Below are positions 1 through 11,782 of a DNA stretch of 64,000 nt, one piece after another. This DNA comes from Ambrosia x helenae. Lineage: Eukaryota; Streptophyta; Magnoliopsida; Asterales; Asteraceae. Each line of letters starts with the position of its first letter. Within the stretch, counting starts at the first letter, position 1. The notes below the pieces were generated by a model that made no database searches, was not told the DNA's origin, and worked only from the letters and a program-made list of their open reading frames with translations. The stretch covers positions 3,373,153 through 3,437,152 of the forward strand of contig CM061227.1 of NCBI GenBank assembly GCA_030844895.1, written 5' to 3'. A program made the position numbers and the translations under genes.

Positions 1-135
1 GTGTCATCAGCGGAACCACCCAATCATACTCATCTCCACTAGCCATAATGCATATACACCAATTCAGGAGGAAACTCAATAAATCTTGAAAAAACTCCCT
101 TGTGGAAATCGAACCCAAAACCTAATGGTCCCTAA

Positions 136-372
136 TGTAGGTTCAGGCCTTGGCTTTATTAAACACACACAACACTCACGATACCAACGGTGTTCTAGTT
201 TGATTGAATAAAAAAAATTACAAAAGGTTATTGAAAACTAAAATATTAACTTGCTTATATAAAGAAAATAAACAAACAAAACAACCCACGTAATACGTTA
301 TTACGTTTCATGATTTCCACCATCTCCTTATTACTCGGTCAAAACTGTTTGCCATATCAGTGTAAACGTGCA
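136..372 (-). repeat. LTR-like repeat, copy A
   Basis: This stretch and 4771-5014 are two direct copies of one repeat of about 240 bp. They share the start TGTAGGTTCAGGCCTTGGC and stay similar as far as the CCATCTCCTTATTACT region and GTTTGCCAT. The second copy lies against a sequence that, on the minus strand, reads as a tRNA-Met primer-binding site, so both are read as LTRs of a minus-strand retroelement. The inner edge here lacks a convincing polypurine tract and the outer flanks of the pair do not match. The pair could therefore be one decayed element or two separate LTRs. Confidence 0.45.
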
Positions 373-644
373 GCCAAAATCTTAGATTTTCCACGACCAA
401 AACAACCTTGAAGGGAAAATCACCAAAATGACCATTGACTTGGTCAACTTACCAAAATAGCCACCTCCCATTTCTTGGGAGAGACCGCTCACAGGTCCCG
501 AGACATCTTCGTGAGACCTCGGTGATGGACTACTAGCTGAGCGACACCTCACCCGTTTCCTCACCCGTCTTTGGAGAGACGGTTCCCGAATCCCAAGACG
601 TCTTTGTGAGAACTCGCCTACACACTTCCTAACTCTTCCCCCTT

Positions 645-676
645 CTCTCTCACTCTCTCTCTCTCTCCCCCTCTCC

Positions 677-734
<58 letters not shown>

Positions 735-735
735 G
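645..735. repeat. (CT)n then (CA)n microsatellite
   Basis: A pyrimidine tract of CT dinucleotides passes into ACACACAC inside the Mutator-like element. A matching GA tract lies near its right end (about 1319-1338), so the two belong to the inverted arms. Confidence 0.85.
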
Positions 736-969
736 ACTTTCTTCCGCAGACTCTTTCACCGGAGATGCCACCACCACCGGAGACGTCACCGGGACACAAG
801 CCAAAACCAGAAAAATCCAACTACAACCAACCGGAAACTACTACAGTCGAACACCTCACCTGAAAACACATCTTGCCATTTTTATCATGGACACTTGGCA
901 CACGCCACCATTGTCCATACTCCATAAAACATCATTGCTAGTGCTCTTAATTAAGGTCACTTATCATAT

Positions 970-1309
970 ATTACAACAATAACGGATTATATGAACACGA
1001 GAAGCTTTTTAAACATGAGAGCAGCTATGATCCTGTAACAAATGGATTTAAGAATGACAATGAAGAAGCTGGGGAGGATGTTGCTGGTCAAATGCCAATA
1101 GATGATTGCAATGGCTTTGTAAATAGTGATGACTGTTCATCATCTCACACTCGACCTGAGGTTGTAGATAATAGAGAGCACTCGGTGAGTGGGACCCAGT
1201 CTAAGCTTGTAAATAATTACATAGATCAGAAACTCGAGAACCAATTTGAAGATCAAGTTGGTTATTGGAGAGAGGAGAGAGAAATGGAGAGAGAAGGAGG
1301 GGACATGTA
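970..1309 (+). pseudogene. coding-like segment inside the Mutator-like element
   Basis: One frame stays open for more than 100 codons and reads as an ordinary hydrophilic protein. It is rich in Asp, Glu, Asn and Ser and includes FKHESSYDPVTNGFKND and MPIDDCNGFVNSDD. An ATG at 1092 opens a 72-codon ORF in this frame, which ends at 1310 where the sequence becomes GA-rich. Composition and codon look differ from the low-complexity arms. I do not recognise the protein. Its position between Mutator-type arms suggests a captured host gene fragment, but this is inferred only from its coding look. Confidence 0.45.
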
Positions 1310-1503
1310 AGGAAATTATTAGAGAGAGAGAGAGAGAGGAGGAGAGTATTTTTGAACATGTGTTGATCACCTATTGGTTCACCACTGAAGTCTCACGGAG
1401 ACGTCTCGAAACTCGTGAACCGTCTTTCCCAAGAGACGGGAGATGGCTAGTTTCGTAAAAACCAAAAAGTCAAGGCTATTACCGTGATTTTCCCAGCCTT
1501 GAA

Positions 1504-3060
1504 TGACCACCCTTAGACAAATTCTTCTCTTGACCTATAACCGTTGACCCCGTTGACCCGTGAACCGTTAATGAACTCGATTAACCCAATAATCACTCCC
1601 TTAATCGTTGTTTGTTCACGCCATTCTTCACTGCAACATTCCAGTCAAACGATGCCTTCACCATGAACCATATTGACTCTTCCCGAACACCCGACCTTCA
1701 CCTCGATCACATCCTAAGTCTCCTCTGCTCAACCTATCATGGACACCCCGGCCTCACCTTGGCCACGTCCAAAGTCGTCTCCGATCATGATTTCATTATT
1801 ATGTCAAACTCTTCCTTGACAAACACCCCCTTGTGTATCAACCACCAACTAGACACCAGCCACCTGTTGTACCGTCTTCGAGTCGTTAAACAAATATCTC
1901 AGCCACCCCGCTGTTTCATTTATACCGCGCTACACCCGTTGGTTTTTCTGCCATAAGAATTCGAGGCCTCCTTGCGATTCTTCTCCTTGGCAAGAAAGAG
2001 CATCCGACAAATAAATAACATGATTTAATATCTCTGCATTTTGAACTTCTCCTATTCCCATGCATTTATGGCCTAGGTTTTGCAAACCCATGCACACGTC
2101 CATACCCATGTTGTATCAAACAAACAAACGAATCAAAAGAAACACAAACTTTTCCGATCACACAGGTTCCAAGAGCCCTATTCTACTAAAACAAGAATAC
2201 AAGCTATTACCTTTACCGTTTTTCTTTAACCCGCTGACAAACAAGATCCAAAGCCACCTCCTTTCATGAATCCTTTCCGTTTGTTTTTCATGCGCATTTG
2301 TCGGTTAGACTCTTATAACGAAACAAGTTGGTTAAGAACGACTCTGATTCTTTGATCACCTCAGCCACGGAACACCGATGTCACCCGTCATCCCAAACGG
2401 TTGACCTGAAACCCCTTACCGTCTCAGTGTCTCTGACTTCTGTTGTTGCTAGTCTGTCGTGATATGTGTATCGATAACCCAATTTGCGTATGCAGCAACA
2501 CCCCCTGGTTGCAACCCAAATCAGTAGCCAAAACCTGTTTATAATCAACCCATATGAGTTTTAAGCAAAACTAGTGTTTTTTTCAACTTTTTTTTTGTGT
2601 TTGTAGTTTGTGTCAGAAAGGGTTTTGCGAAAATAGTAGTCTAGATTGCGGGAGTGTCCTATGTGGCACGATGACTGGGCAAACTTTATAAGAGCTGGAC
2701 AAGGTGGACGAGAAGGGAGACGATGACTGGGCAAACTCTATTGGTGGTTGTCACCACCGCTGCCGTGCACACCGTCGCAACCACAACCGTAACAGCCTCC
2801 TCCCTGCATCAACGCCCTTACCGTACACCGTCATCGACTTCGGTGACAACCACCAATACGAACACCATCCTCCTTACTAACAAATGCCACTCTTTCGCCA
2901 TCGTAGATAGCCGCGTACCACAACCGGCCACCGCCTTTGACATCCCCATGGCAACCTACACGACATCCTTGATCCTCACCACCAAGTACCGTCATCACTG
3001 TTTGATGACCTCGGTCGTCACGGGTCATACAAAACCTAAATAACCTAGGTAGCTAGGATA
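1504..3060. other. region without a supported gene
   Basis: The short ORFs here (for example 1612-1956 and 2723-3043) have low-complexity Thr/Ser/His-rich translations and no recognisable domain. The sequence ACGATGACTGGGCAAACT occurs twice (near 2670 and 2722), a local duplication. It may be the interior of the decayed LTR element suggested by the repeats at 136 and 4771. Confidence 0.4.
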
Positions 3061-3929
3061 AGTAGGGTATCGAATCCAAGGAGCGTGTGGTTAGCGTTGC
3101 ACTAGTTGTTTGTCAAAGGCACTTATGAAGATATAATTTTGTTATGAAGCTTGCTAGTTTATATTTTTCTTGATTTTATAGGAATAGTTGAATGATAACA
3201 ATAATATTTAAACTAAGAACATTAATGAAGATAACAATCACTCCCGGGTTCGGACATGTAAGTAACTTGGATTTCTAAGGTTAGTATGATAGGTTTTCAT
3301 TGCAAGAAATGTTAGGACAGAATCAAGACTTAGGCATCAACAAATGGCAACGAGGCCCTAAGTATGCTTCTTTATCTAGTTCACCAAATCCTATATGTCA
3401 AGTTAAGGCATAAATGACAGAATTCATCTCTATGGTTTACGTATACAGGAACATACACAAGATCCAACCCAACATCAAAATTTAATTGACGGGATTCATT
3501 CCTATGGCTCAAGCACAACATAAACATCCACAAAGTTCAACCCAATATCACGACAATTAATCAGGACAATTATTTTTTACAATAAACGTCACGAACACAA
3601 TCATAATAAAAACATACAAATCCAGAAACTTACAATCCTTCACCCGGAAGTGAAGAGAAACTTAACCAATCCTCATTTCAGCCCACATGATTGTCTTCAG
3701 AGAATGGTGATTAAAATTCAAAGAAAAATGATGGAATCTCCTTTTTATAAGATCACTCTTTTGATAGTCTTCATAACTCTTCCCTTGACCAATGTTTTTA
3801 TGGCCCTTAAATGTTGATAATTCTCCTTATTGAAACCCTCATTTTCTATTAATTTTGAGTTTTGACTTTTGGGCCATGACATAAGTCACGTTTCTTTTGT
3901 TTTATTATTTATTTATTAGTATTATGATA

Positions 3930-3981
<52 letters not shown>

Positions 3982-4350
3982 AGTAGTAGTAGTAGTAGTA
4001 GTAAACTTCATGCATGTTACTTGGTGCTCGGGTCTTGAATATAATTTCTAATTTTTCTGCCCTGCTCCACACGAGCACCTACCAAAAGTATAAAATAAAT
4101 AAATAAATAAATAAAGTAACCAAAAAGTAATAAAATATATACAATACTAAAATAATAAAGTACAAGCCTAAAACTAATAAAAATACTATATAATCGACTA
4201 AAAAATATACAAAACTGACAAATAAATGTGATGCATTTAGCAACACATCACTGTTGCAACCAACCTAGAGCATCACCACCACCATTCACTGTTGCAGCCA
4301 ACCTAGAGCATCACTGTTGCTGTCTGTTGAAGATTACACCTGTGTTACCT
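3061..4350. other. decayed retroelement-like sequence
   Basis: There are no coding frames. The stretch begins with GGTAGCTAGGATAAGTAGGG and GTATCGAATCCAAGG, a combination I associate with plant gypsy (Tat/Athila-type) non-coding parts. It ends with TGATGCATTTAGCAACACATC, also typical of them. Around 4248-4330 a unit with CACTGTTGCAGCCAACCTAGAGCATCAC is present twice. The family assignment rests on memory of such sequences. Confidence 0.35.
3926..4003. repeat. (ATT)n and (TAG)n microsatellite
   Basis: A run of ATT/TTA triplets of about 50 bp passes directly into a run of TAG triplets. A short AAAT run lies at 4092-4116. Confidence 0.9.
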
Positions 4351-4359
4351 TGTCCCACT

Positions 4360-4574
4360 CCCGCAATCTGAGATTGTGGGACTTCCACCTAAGCCAAACA
4401 TCTATGTATAAACACCCTCTGCAAAAGTAAGACCCGACTCTCGCAATCTAAGATTGCGGGACTGATCCAGTCAGCAGTCCACGTCCAGCTTCGAGTATAT
4501 CCATCTCGTCCACGTCTGCCTTCGAGTCCACGGTGGCAGCCTCTTGTACCTCTCCCGCAATCTTAGATTGCGGG
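4360..4574. repeat. three copies of a 21-bp palindrome
   Basis: The palindrome CCCGCAATCTNAGATTGCGG(G) occurs at 4360-4380, 4440-4460 and 4554-4574. The arms are almost constant (one G-to-A in the first copy, one C-to-T in the second), while the centre base differs in each copy (G, A, T). A half-site, TAGATTGCGGGAGTG, lies near 2642. The copies sit on the interior side of the LTR-like repeat at 4771. They could be protein-binding sites or hairpins of the retroelement leader. Confidence 0.8.
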
Positions 4575-4756
4575 ACTTCCATTTTGCAAAACTCCTTTCT
4601 GTCATCTACCTTTGGCACAAACATTCTTGGAAAAACCACCATTTCAGCAAAAAACTCCAACCCATATGCGCTTCTGTTGCTACGATGGCAGCCTCGCACC
4701 TAAAGGCTACTCTGCCTTCGAAAGTCAACTCTCAAAATGTCCCTCGCTTAACCTTC

Positions 4757-4770
4757 GCTCTGATACCAAT
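4757..4770 (-). other. primer-binding site of a minus-strand LTR element
   Basis: Read on the minus strand this is ATTGGTATCAGAGC, matching the 3' end of initiator tRNA-Met as used by many plant LTR retrotransposons. It directly follows the LTR-like repeat whose minus-strand end is CCTACA. Confidence 0.7.
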
Positions 4771-5014
4771 TGTAGGTTCAGGCCTTGGCTTTATTAAACA
4801 CACACAACACTCACGATATCAACCGTGTTCTAATTTGATTGAATAAAAAAAAGATTACAAGAGCTTATTGAAAACTAAAATATTAACTTGCTTATATAAA
4901 GAAAATAAATAAACAAACAAAACATCCCACGCAATATGTTGCATGATTTCCACCATCTCCTTATTACTGAGTCAAAATGGTTTGCCATCTCAGTTAGTGG
5001 ATGCTAACGTGGCA
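4771..5014 (-). repeat. LTR-like repeat, copy B (5' LTR on minus strand)
   Basis: This is the partner of the repeat at 136-372. On the minus strand it runs from TGCCACGTTAGC to CCTGAACCTACA and is followed by the tRNA-Met primer site, as a 5' LTR should be. A minus-strand TATA-like AT-rich block lies inside. The flank on the right does not match the flank left of copy A, so a single intact element cannot be proved. Confidence 0.55.
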
Positions 5015-6150
5015 TGCTCACGCTTATCATTAAAAAAGACGTGGTTCAAATTCTCGCTAAAAATGAATTGGAAATCGTACAAGAAGACGCAGTTCAAACT
5101 CTTCTTAAAAACCACGGGTTGAATCATTTATTTACCTAAAATTGTATTTATTTTTATTTTCGTTTAGATTTGTACATGGTTTGTGTATTATAATTTCCCT
5201 AATGCATAAAGAATAAAGAGAGTTTCTTTCTTATTTTTATTAATATAATTTTAATATAAATCTGACCTATGTCTTACAACCTCTTTCATGGGATTATACT
5301 TCTATTAAAGTTGAATCATATTCATGATTTTTTTTTCTTTTGTCTCTTATGAGTTCCAAGTTTTAGAGCATTTCATAAACGCAATTAAGATGACAGGTAG
5401 ACGGGCAACAAGTTGTGTCGTCATCCTTTCTGAATAACGAAACTTAACATACTAAAAACAAAACCTTGGACTTGGAGGGTCGAGATAATTGGTTAGCACA
5501 TCAACCACTTTTTCTGACCTCGGTTGGGTTGGATTATGATGTCGATGATGATGAATGTTATCACTTTGGTTTGTATCATATGATAATGTGACCTTAAGAT
5601 GTCATCTGTCGGTTGTTCTTGAGCCACTAGAATTATCCCCCACCATACTTGGTGAGAGGTCTTTGTTCCAATAATTTGTGGTATTTTGAAACTGACTAAT
5701 TTCTTATAGTGCAACTTGGTGATAAGTATGTCACCCAACGTTCAACGACTATCTTCTAGGAGTAGTATTTGAGAACGTAATGGCTTTGTTGAATAACAAT
5801 AACCAACACATACTTACACACATACTTCCATTATACCATCTCAATTCTTAATAATGCATGAATGTACGTTGGTCTTGCGTGTGATCAATTTCAAACTATG
5901 TTCGGTTTTAAAGTAGGAAAGCTTTAAAAGTTTGAACTCTACTTAATATATATCGAAAGGGATATTCCTTGAAAATATAATATCCTTTATGTGAATTGTC
6001 ATTCTGCAAATCAACTTTCATATTTATTTACGTAACAAATTTCAATTCTCTTACCATAAAGTAAACACATGGTATGACTCAATTAAGATAATAATATGTG
6101 AGATTTGCTTGCCGGTTACTTGACATCTTGCTAGTTAAAATCCAAACTAA
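5015..6150. other. region without a supported gene
   Basis: AT-rich sequence. The longest ORF (5493-5738, minus, 81 codons) has no recognisable domain. I see no terminal repeats or target-site duplications here. Confidence 0.4.
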
Positions 6151-6152
6151 AG

Positions 6153-6330
6153 TTTTTTTTTGTAAGGTAACTTCATTATAAAAACGTTAAAAGGCGGTTC
6201 TCAAAAAAGACCCCCGGGCCAACAAACGAGTTACATCAAGTCCAAGGGATAAATACACCATAATTTCCAATCCATCTTTTTTAATCGAGCCTTATGCCGT
6301 ATCCAAAAAAAACGAGGTGAATTTGATTGT
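6153..6330 (-). mobile_element. possible LINE 3' end
   Basis: On the minus strand the stretch ends TATAATGAAGTTACCTTAC followed by nine A, the look of a plant LINE 3' end. A purine/GC block (GGCCCGGGGGTC) lies about 60 bases upstream. No coding part and no target-site duplication could be identified. Confidence 0.35.
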
Positions 6331-6924
6331 TTCTAAGACTTCGACGGGTCTCCGCGACTTGTCCTGAAAAAACTAAAGTTAATTATATTTTTTTAATTAA
6401 ACCTAAATTCATATAGTTTTATGAGTTCGACTCTAGGTTTGACCTTGTTTGAAGGATATGTTTACTATTTTGAATTAGTGTTTAGTTTCATTCAAAGATT
6501 TACTAAGTGGTTGATTTCCTTTGGAAAATTTTGTTTCGAGTTAGATTGTAGGTTGTGGGTTAAACTAGGTAGCGTGATTAGTGTGCATAGTGTTTTAGGC
6601 AAGGGTGTTAAACGGGTCGTATGTTTGTTTGTTAGATAGAAGGTGAACAAACCCAAACATGATATGAATAAAAAATTGTGTGCAATGGATGAACACGAAC
6701 ACGAACATGAAACGCATTTTTGCGAGTTGATACAAAAATGACTTGTTTAACCTGAAATTTATTTATTTGCATATTAATACTTTAAAGTTACAAATTTACA
6801 AAATAAAAAAAATATAAATGTGCTTAAAAACTGTTATATTAAAATACAATGTAATATCTTATACATTTTAAGCTTTAACATAAAAATCTCAATCAGTTTT
6901 AACTTGTTGCATATTATAAAGAAT

Positions 6925-7580
6925 TGTAAGGTCAAAGAGGATTGACAAAGCCAATTTTGATCCTTAGTCTTAATCACATTCTGTAAATTTTGTTAAGTAT
7001 AGAAACTGCTGAAGAAGAAGAAGACAAGTACTGAAGAAGCTTATACAAAGTGTTGAAGACAAAGTTCTGAAGATGAACCAGACAAACATCCGAAGAACAA
7101 CTTCTGAAAATTACTCATCATAAGTTTTGTACTTATCAGTACTTCTGATAGAAGCTTCCCACCGCCCTTGTACTTCAGTAGTTTAGTATTATATTAGTTT
7201 AAGTTACTTTATGTACAAGTTCCAATACTACATCCTGTTGTAGTATTATTATAATTGTTTCAGTACTTCTCTTGTACGTATCACATAGTCTATAAATAGA
7301 TGGGTTCATCCCTCTATTTTAGACAAGCTTTTGCAGTAACATTTCTAATATATTTGAGAATCATTTCAAAGCAACTTATTACTGTTTTATTCATTAACGG
7401 CTTAGATTTTCATTCTCATTAACTGCTTTAGTTTTCACATTTAAGGGGGAGTAATAACTCATGTTAAAAGTGATACTTTAACTTAGAACATTCATTACAT
7501 TCCGCTGTGCATTTACTTTGATAAATCTTTACAAGTGTTCATACAAGAATCTATGATTAAACAAGCTTTCTGATCCAACA
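6925..7580 (+). mobile_element. solo LTR, family 1
   Basis: A 656-bp unit starts TGTAAGGTCAAAG and ends CTGATCCAACA, with the usual TG...CA ends. It is flanked on both sides by AGAAT (6920-6924 and 7581-7585), a 5-bp target-site duplication. It carries a TATA box (TATAAATA at 7291) before a GGTTCAT/CCCTCTATTTTAG block, consistent with the LTR promoter. A second copy lies at 18772-19467. With no primer site or coding region between the duplications, this is a solo LTR left by LTR-LTR recombination. The family is probably copia-like, but that is not shown. Confidence 0.88.
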
Positions 7581-7674
7581 AGAATAAATATAATTTAGGG
7601 GTTCGACCTAAAACATACCGAAAACAAAATTAGAATAAACCTAATTTATAACTGTTTTCTATAATATTTTCATA

Positions 7675-8395
7675 CTAGTTTATCGCCCAATGCTCTCCGG
7701 GACAGTGATAAAATATGTGTACCACAAAAGAAATAGGTCATTTTTTCAGGATTATTTTAAAGGATCAACATTCGATAACTTATAAAAACTATTTCTAATT
7801 CTACATGTGCACATCTTGCACGAGTGAAATCTCTATACAACTTGTCACTTACTAAAAGATTTTAAAGTTGTCATGTGAACTTGAAAAAAAAAAAAACTAA
7901 ATTGGTATCAAATGATATGTTATGATAATGATTGATTAAGAGAGGGGCATGGTGGAGTGATTAATTATCACTTATCAGTTAGAGATTTACCTGGTGTCTA
8001 AGAACCATATGCTACATTTAATCAGATAGCAATATTTGTAATCAATGTTCCTAGTAACACTAATAAAAAAATATTCTTACAAAATTGACAACATTTGTGA
8101 ACATATATGTAGTTAATGAGTTCTTATATGTAATAGTAGGTTTAAAAGCATATATACTATCTTAACTTAATTAATGAGTGCCTAGACATGATTAATGAAT
8201 TACCTGAACACACTGTGTTTCTTTTTCTACATGAATAAAAACCCTCAAAAAGTCATTTTTTTTCCGTTTTGTGTACAACACTATGGTGCTCGATGGAAAA
8301 ATAATAAATTGCTCGTTAATTTGGTGTAATTTAGAAAAAGTCATATATTAAAGTTACTAACGTTTGAATTTTTTTTTTGGGAGAAAGTGCATATG
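7675..8395 (-). mobile_element. Helitron fragment with 3' end
   Basis: The left edge reads A|CTAG followed by a decayed hairpin (CGCCCAATGCTCTCCGGG), the Helitron 3' end read on the minus strand. About 190 bp near 8200-8395 (TATGGTGCTCG, GCTCGTTAATTTGGTGTAATTT) are shared with the Helitrons at 13625 (inverted) and 48696. The motif ATGTGCACATCTTGCACGAG is also shared with the 13625 copy. About 340 bp between 7840 and 8180 have no counterpart in that copy and may be a later insertion. The 5' TC end was not found. Confidence 0.5.
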
Positions 8396-8599
8396 CTATG
8401 CGCATGAGAAAGAGTAAGATTTTTGGAGGGAAATCAAGTGGACTAGTCCAAGTGTTATGTGACATGTTAACTGTATGAAACATGCATTTTGACGTATCAG
8501 ATGTAACTCGAAGTATTTAAATGTGACCGACTCATACATAGGAATACAAAAAAGGCATAAAACATGTATAAAGGGAAAACCGACACATGTAATTAAAAG

Positions 8600-9130
8600 A
8601 CACAGTCACATCATGGGTTGAAATTTTACAGTAGCACGAAAACGTAGAATAAGTTGAATTTTTTCCGTCGAACGAAAACGTATTATCTTTGACCCCACTC
8701 GACTCAAAACTACATTAATGGAGAAAGGTAGACCAATTTGACACATACATAAAATAAACACGAAAACATATTATATTTGACCTTCACGAAAAAAATTTAC
8801 TCTGAAACGTAAACCAAGTCGAATTTATGCCCACACTTAAAAAAAAATACACACGTTAAATGGAGTAATTGCGTAGGGATTCAAAATGCATTTTTCAAAA
8901 GTTGAGGGATGTAAAATGGAGTTATAGTGTCGAAACATAGATCAACTGGAAACGTATATAAAATAAACACGGAAACGTAATTATTTGACATGTCTTGTTT
9001 CCAAAACCAGCTTACTTCAAAACGTAAACAAATTTGAATTTATAACGATGCGCAGATAAAAATACACACGTAAAGTGGAGTAATAGCTTAGCGGTTAAAA
9101 ATGTATTTTTCAAAAGTTGAGGAGGTTTAA
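8600..9130. repeat. degenerate tandem repeat, period about 214 bp
   Basis: A block with AAACGTAAACMAAKTYGAAT, AATACACACGTWAARTGGAG and TTTTTCAAAAGTTGAGG occurs at about 8804-8910 and again at about 9018-9125. A weaker partial copy precedes them near 8640-8720. It is non-coding. Confidence 0.6.
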
Positions 9131-9431
9131 TAAAAATAGTAAAGTAATACTTATAAACTTAAGGGGTAAAAGTGAAAATTTAAAAATGTTCAGACGAATT
9201 GTTTGTTAGAAAGTAAAGGGGGTTGAGTTGATAATTTGTAATGTCCACCAACACTACAAACTAAAGGTGTGTTTGGTATTGGGTAATGGAATGAATGAGG
9301 TAAATAGAATGGACAAGATAATGGAATTGATGATTACCATTCCATGTCTTGTTTGGTTGCCATGTGGGAATGAAACAAAACATTACTTTGTGTTTTTTGA
9401 TAGACAGGAAAAAATGAATGAATAAAATCGG

Positions 9432-9832
9432 TGGTTAGTGGCGGTGGTGGGTGGTGGTCAGTGGCAGTGATGGTGATGGTGGGTGGGTGACGATGGTGAG
9501 TAGTGGTGGTGGTGGGCGGTGGTGATGGTAGGTGGTGGTTTGTGGCGGTAGTGTGGTGGTGGATGGCGACGACGGTGATGGGTGGTGGCAACGATGGCGA
9601 TGGGTGGAGGTGGATGGCGGTGGTGGGCGGGTGACGATAGTGAGTATTGGCGGTGGTGGGTGGAGGAGGCGGCGGTGATGGGTGGTGGTGGGTGGCGACG
9701 GTAGTGGTGGGTGGTGGCGGAGGAAGCGGTGGTGAGCGACGGTTGTGGGTGGTGACCGTGGTGGTGGGTGGTGGCGATAGCGGTGGTGAGTGGTGACGAT
9801 GGTGGTGGGTGGTGGTGGTAGTGGGTTATGGT
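9432..9832. repeat. GGT-rich minisatellite
   Basis: About 400 bp of degenerate GGTGGTGGGTGGTGG units interspersed with GCGACGATGG and AGTGG. The minus-strand ORF over it (His/Pro/Thr-rich) is an artefact of the repeat. Confidence 0.85.
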
Positions 9833-10314
9833 TTTATTAATAAATGGTAAATAAGGGATGAAATGAAAAAAAAAAAAAAAACATGGGGGTGGATGAAATG
9901 ATTATGAGGAAGTGGGCTTAGACGTGCGCAACTGAGTGGGCTTTGACAATAAAGATAGATATCATTCGGGTTTTGTAGTTCGGTTAATATTTTGTACTTC
10001 ATTTTTCAATAAAATGCTTTCTATTATGTTTTGACATGAACCATGCACATTTTTATAGATAACCGATCATAAAACACCATAATCAAACCATATTTAGTTG
10101 GAACAAAGCAAAAAAAAAAATACATTGGACAATTAACCGAACATAACTAAAACCGATTAATGACCAACGATTAACCAAATCATGCTTAACCGAACATCAT
10201 TTATGGTTATTGTTAAGCAATTCTCCATAGTTGAGGCTCGATTATGATTAAGCCTCCATAACGTAATCGAATTGACGTTGTACACCCCCACTTTTTTCAC
10301 ACTTTTATTAGTTA

Positions 10315-11782
10315 CTAGTGGGGTGCCCGCGCAATGCAGCGGGAAAGACCACACTTAAACACAACACTTATGTTGGTGATTTAGGGGTGCATAGGATGAT
10401 TCGGTTTGAACTTGAGCTATAACTTTACGCTTTGATGCAGTCGTGCCTCTTTTAAAATGAATTTTGTTATTTCATAGTAAGAAAAGAGTCAAGTTGAATC
10501 AAAGGAATAACGTTGAACCATTTAGTTTACCAATACACCAATTTACTACAAATTGTGCCATATTTTCATTGTACGCATATAGCTACAAAAGAGAAAAAGA
10601 GAAAGATCGTGTTCTTTACAAAGTATGCCATATCTACCTTTCAATGTGATAATACAAAAGGAAAGCCATCGTTTTTTATTGATGATGTTTATCGAAATAC
10701 TACGGTTAGTTAGTCAGCCTATTATTTATGGTAAAAGAGGTTGTGGTTTTGCTCCAGCTAGAACAATTTTCAAGGCTTGTGCATGTGGTTATGCTTTTTT
10801 TTTTATGTGGATAAGATATATGCACATAGTCATACTTGTAAATCATGTATCAATGTCATGCAACGAATTTGGGTTAAATATGTAGTGAATTAGTTTTGAA
10901 TAATAAAAAGCCAAAATTATGGAACTGCAAAGAACAATAAAAAAGAGAAAAGTACTATGAATATAACTTCAAAATATGTGTTAAATATATCAACAATAAG
11001 CCATATTTTGAATTTCATGATAAAAACAATGAGTAGTGTGGCTATTGACCGCAAATAAAATAAAAGTAAGAGGACGTACTTGATATAATTTACAAAAAAT
11101 GAACTCCCATATATAAATTTTTTGTAACTACGACAATGATTATTTACAAAAAGATTATTGAAAAGAAACCAAGACTTAGAATTTCAAAAGCACTTGATGA
11201 ATATAGGGAAAAATACATTCAGTCCATCAATTTAAAATTATCTGGCAATAGCGTAATCGACTAAGTAGAAAACCTTAAAAGATAATCAGCTCATAATCAC
11301 CTGAATAAAACTAACATTTAAAACCTTAATCAAACCACTCAATCTAACAATCAAAATAAGTTAAACCAACATAAGAATTCTTCTCAAAACTCACCTAAAA
11401 TGGAGATGCAAGAATAACACTTACAACATGATCGGTTCCTTTCCACTTCTAACTTGCACAACAACATATGAAAGAGTTGATGTTGAGTGAAATGGTGAAT
11501 TTCATTTACTAATATAGTAATGATAATGATATGAGCTTCAATTTCAATCAATTGGATTTATGGCATATTGATTGAAATAAGACCTTTGGTGTGCTTTAGT
11601 GGTTTTATGTGTTAAGTACCTCAAAATTAAGTTGATAATTGGATCAATTTAATAATAGTTAGATAAATTACTATTTTATCCTTTACTAATTTCATTAAGG
11701 GTATTGTACCATATGCACTATATGTTGTAATTTCTTAAATTTTGTTGGAATCCTTCCCTCATGCTTTATAATATAGTATAGA
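10315..11782 (-). mobile_element. non-autonomous Helitron, complete ends
   Basis: On the minus strand the element begins TCTATACTATATTATAAAGC and ends with a GC hairpin (CCCGC...GCGGG, + positions 10326-10343) eight bases before the terminal CTAG. The flanking bases are A on the left (10314) and T on the right (11783), the A|T target expected for Helitrons. Its 1.47 kb contain only short unrelated ORFs and no Rep/helicase, so it depends on an autonomous partner. Confidence 0.72.

Larger units (their letters stand above)
413..1494. mobile_element. Mutator-like element, non-autonomous, possible Pack-MULE
   Basis: The ends are imperfect inverted repeats of roughly 120 bp: the left end begins GGGAAAATCACC, and the right end read backwards begins GGGAAAATCACGG. 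Both arms then hold matching blocks such as GAGACGTCT/GAGACATCT, TCTTGGGA and GTGAGACYTC. The element is flanked by AACCTTGAA (404-412) and AGCCTTGAA (1495-1503), a 9-bp duplication with one mismatch, the size Mutator-like elements make. No transposase is present. The interior holds a CT/CA microsatellite and a coding-like stretch listed separately. Confidence 0.7.

Noticed and set aside
2723..3043. Thr-rich ORF of 106 codons
   Set aside because: Low-complexity translation with no domain and no matching gene structure; its antisense is also open, which points to composition and not coding.
136..5014. Calling 136-5014 a complete LTR retrotransposon
   Set aside because: The outer flanks do not match, there is no good polypurine tract beside the 136 copy, and no gag or pol is recognisable inside.
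9334..9591. His/Pro-rich ORF on the minus strand
   Set aside because: It is a translation of the GGT minisatellite.
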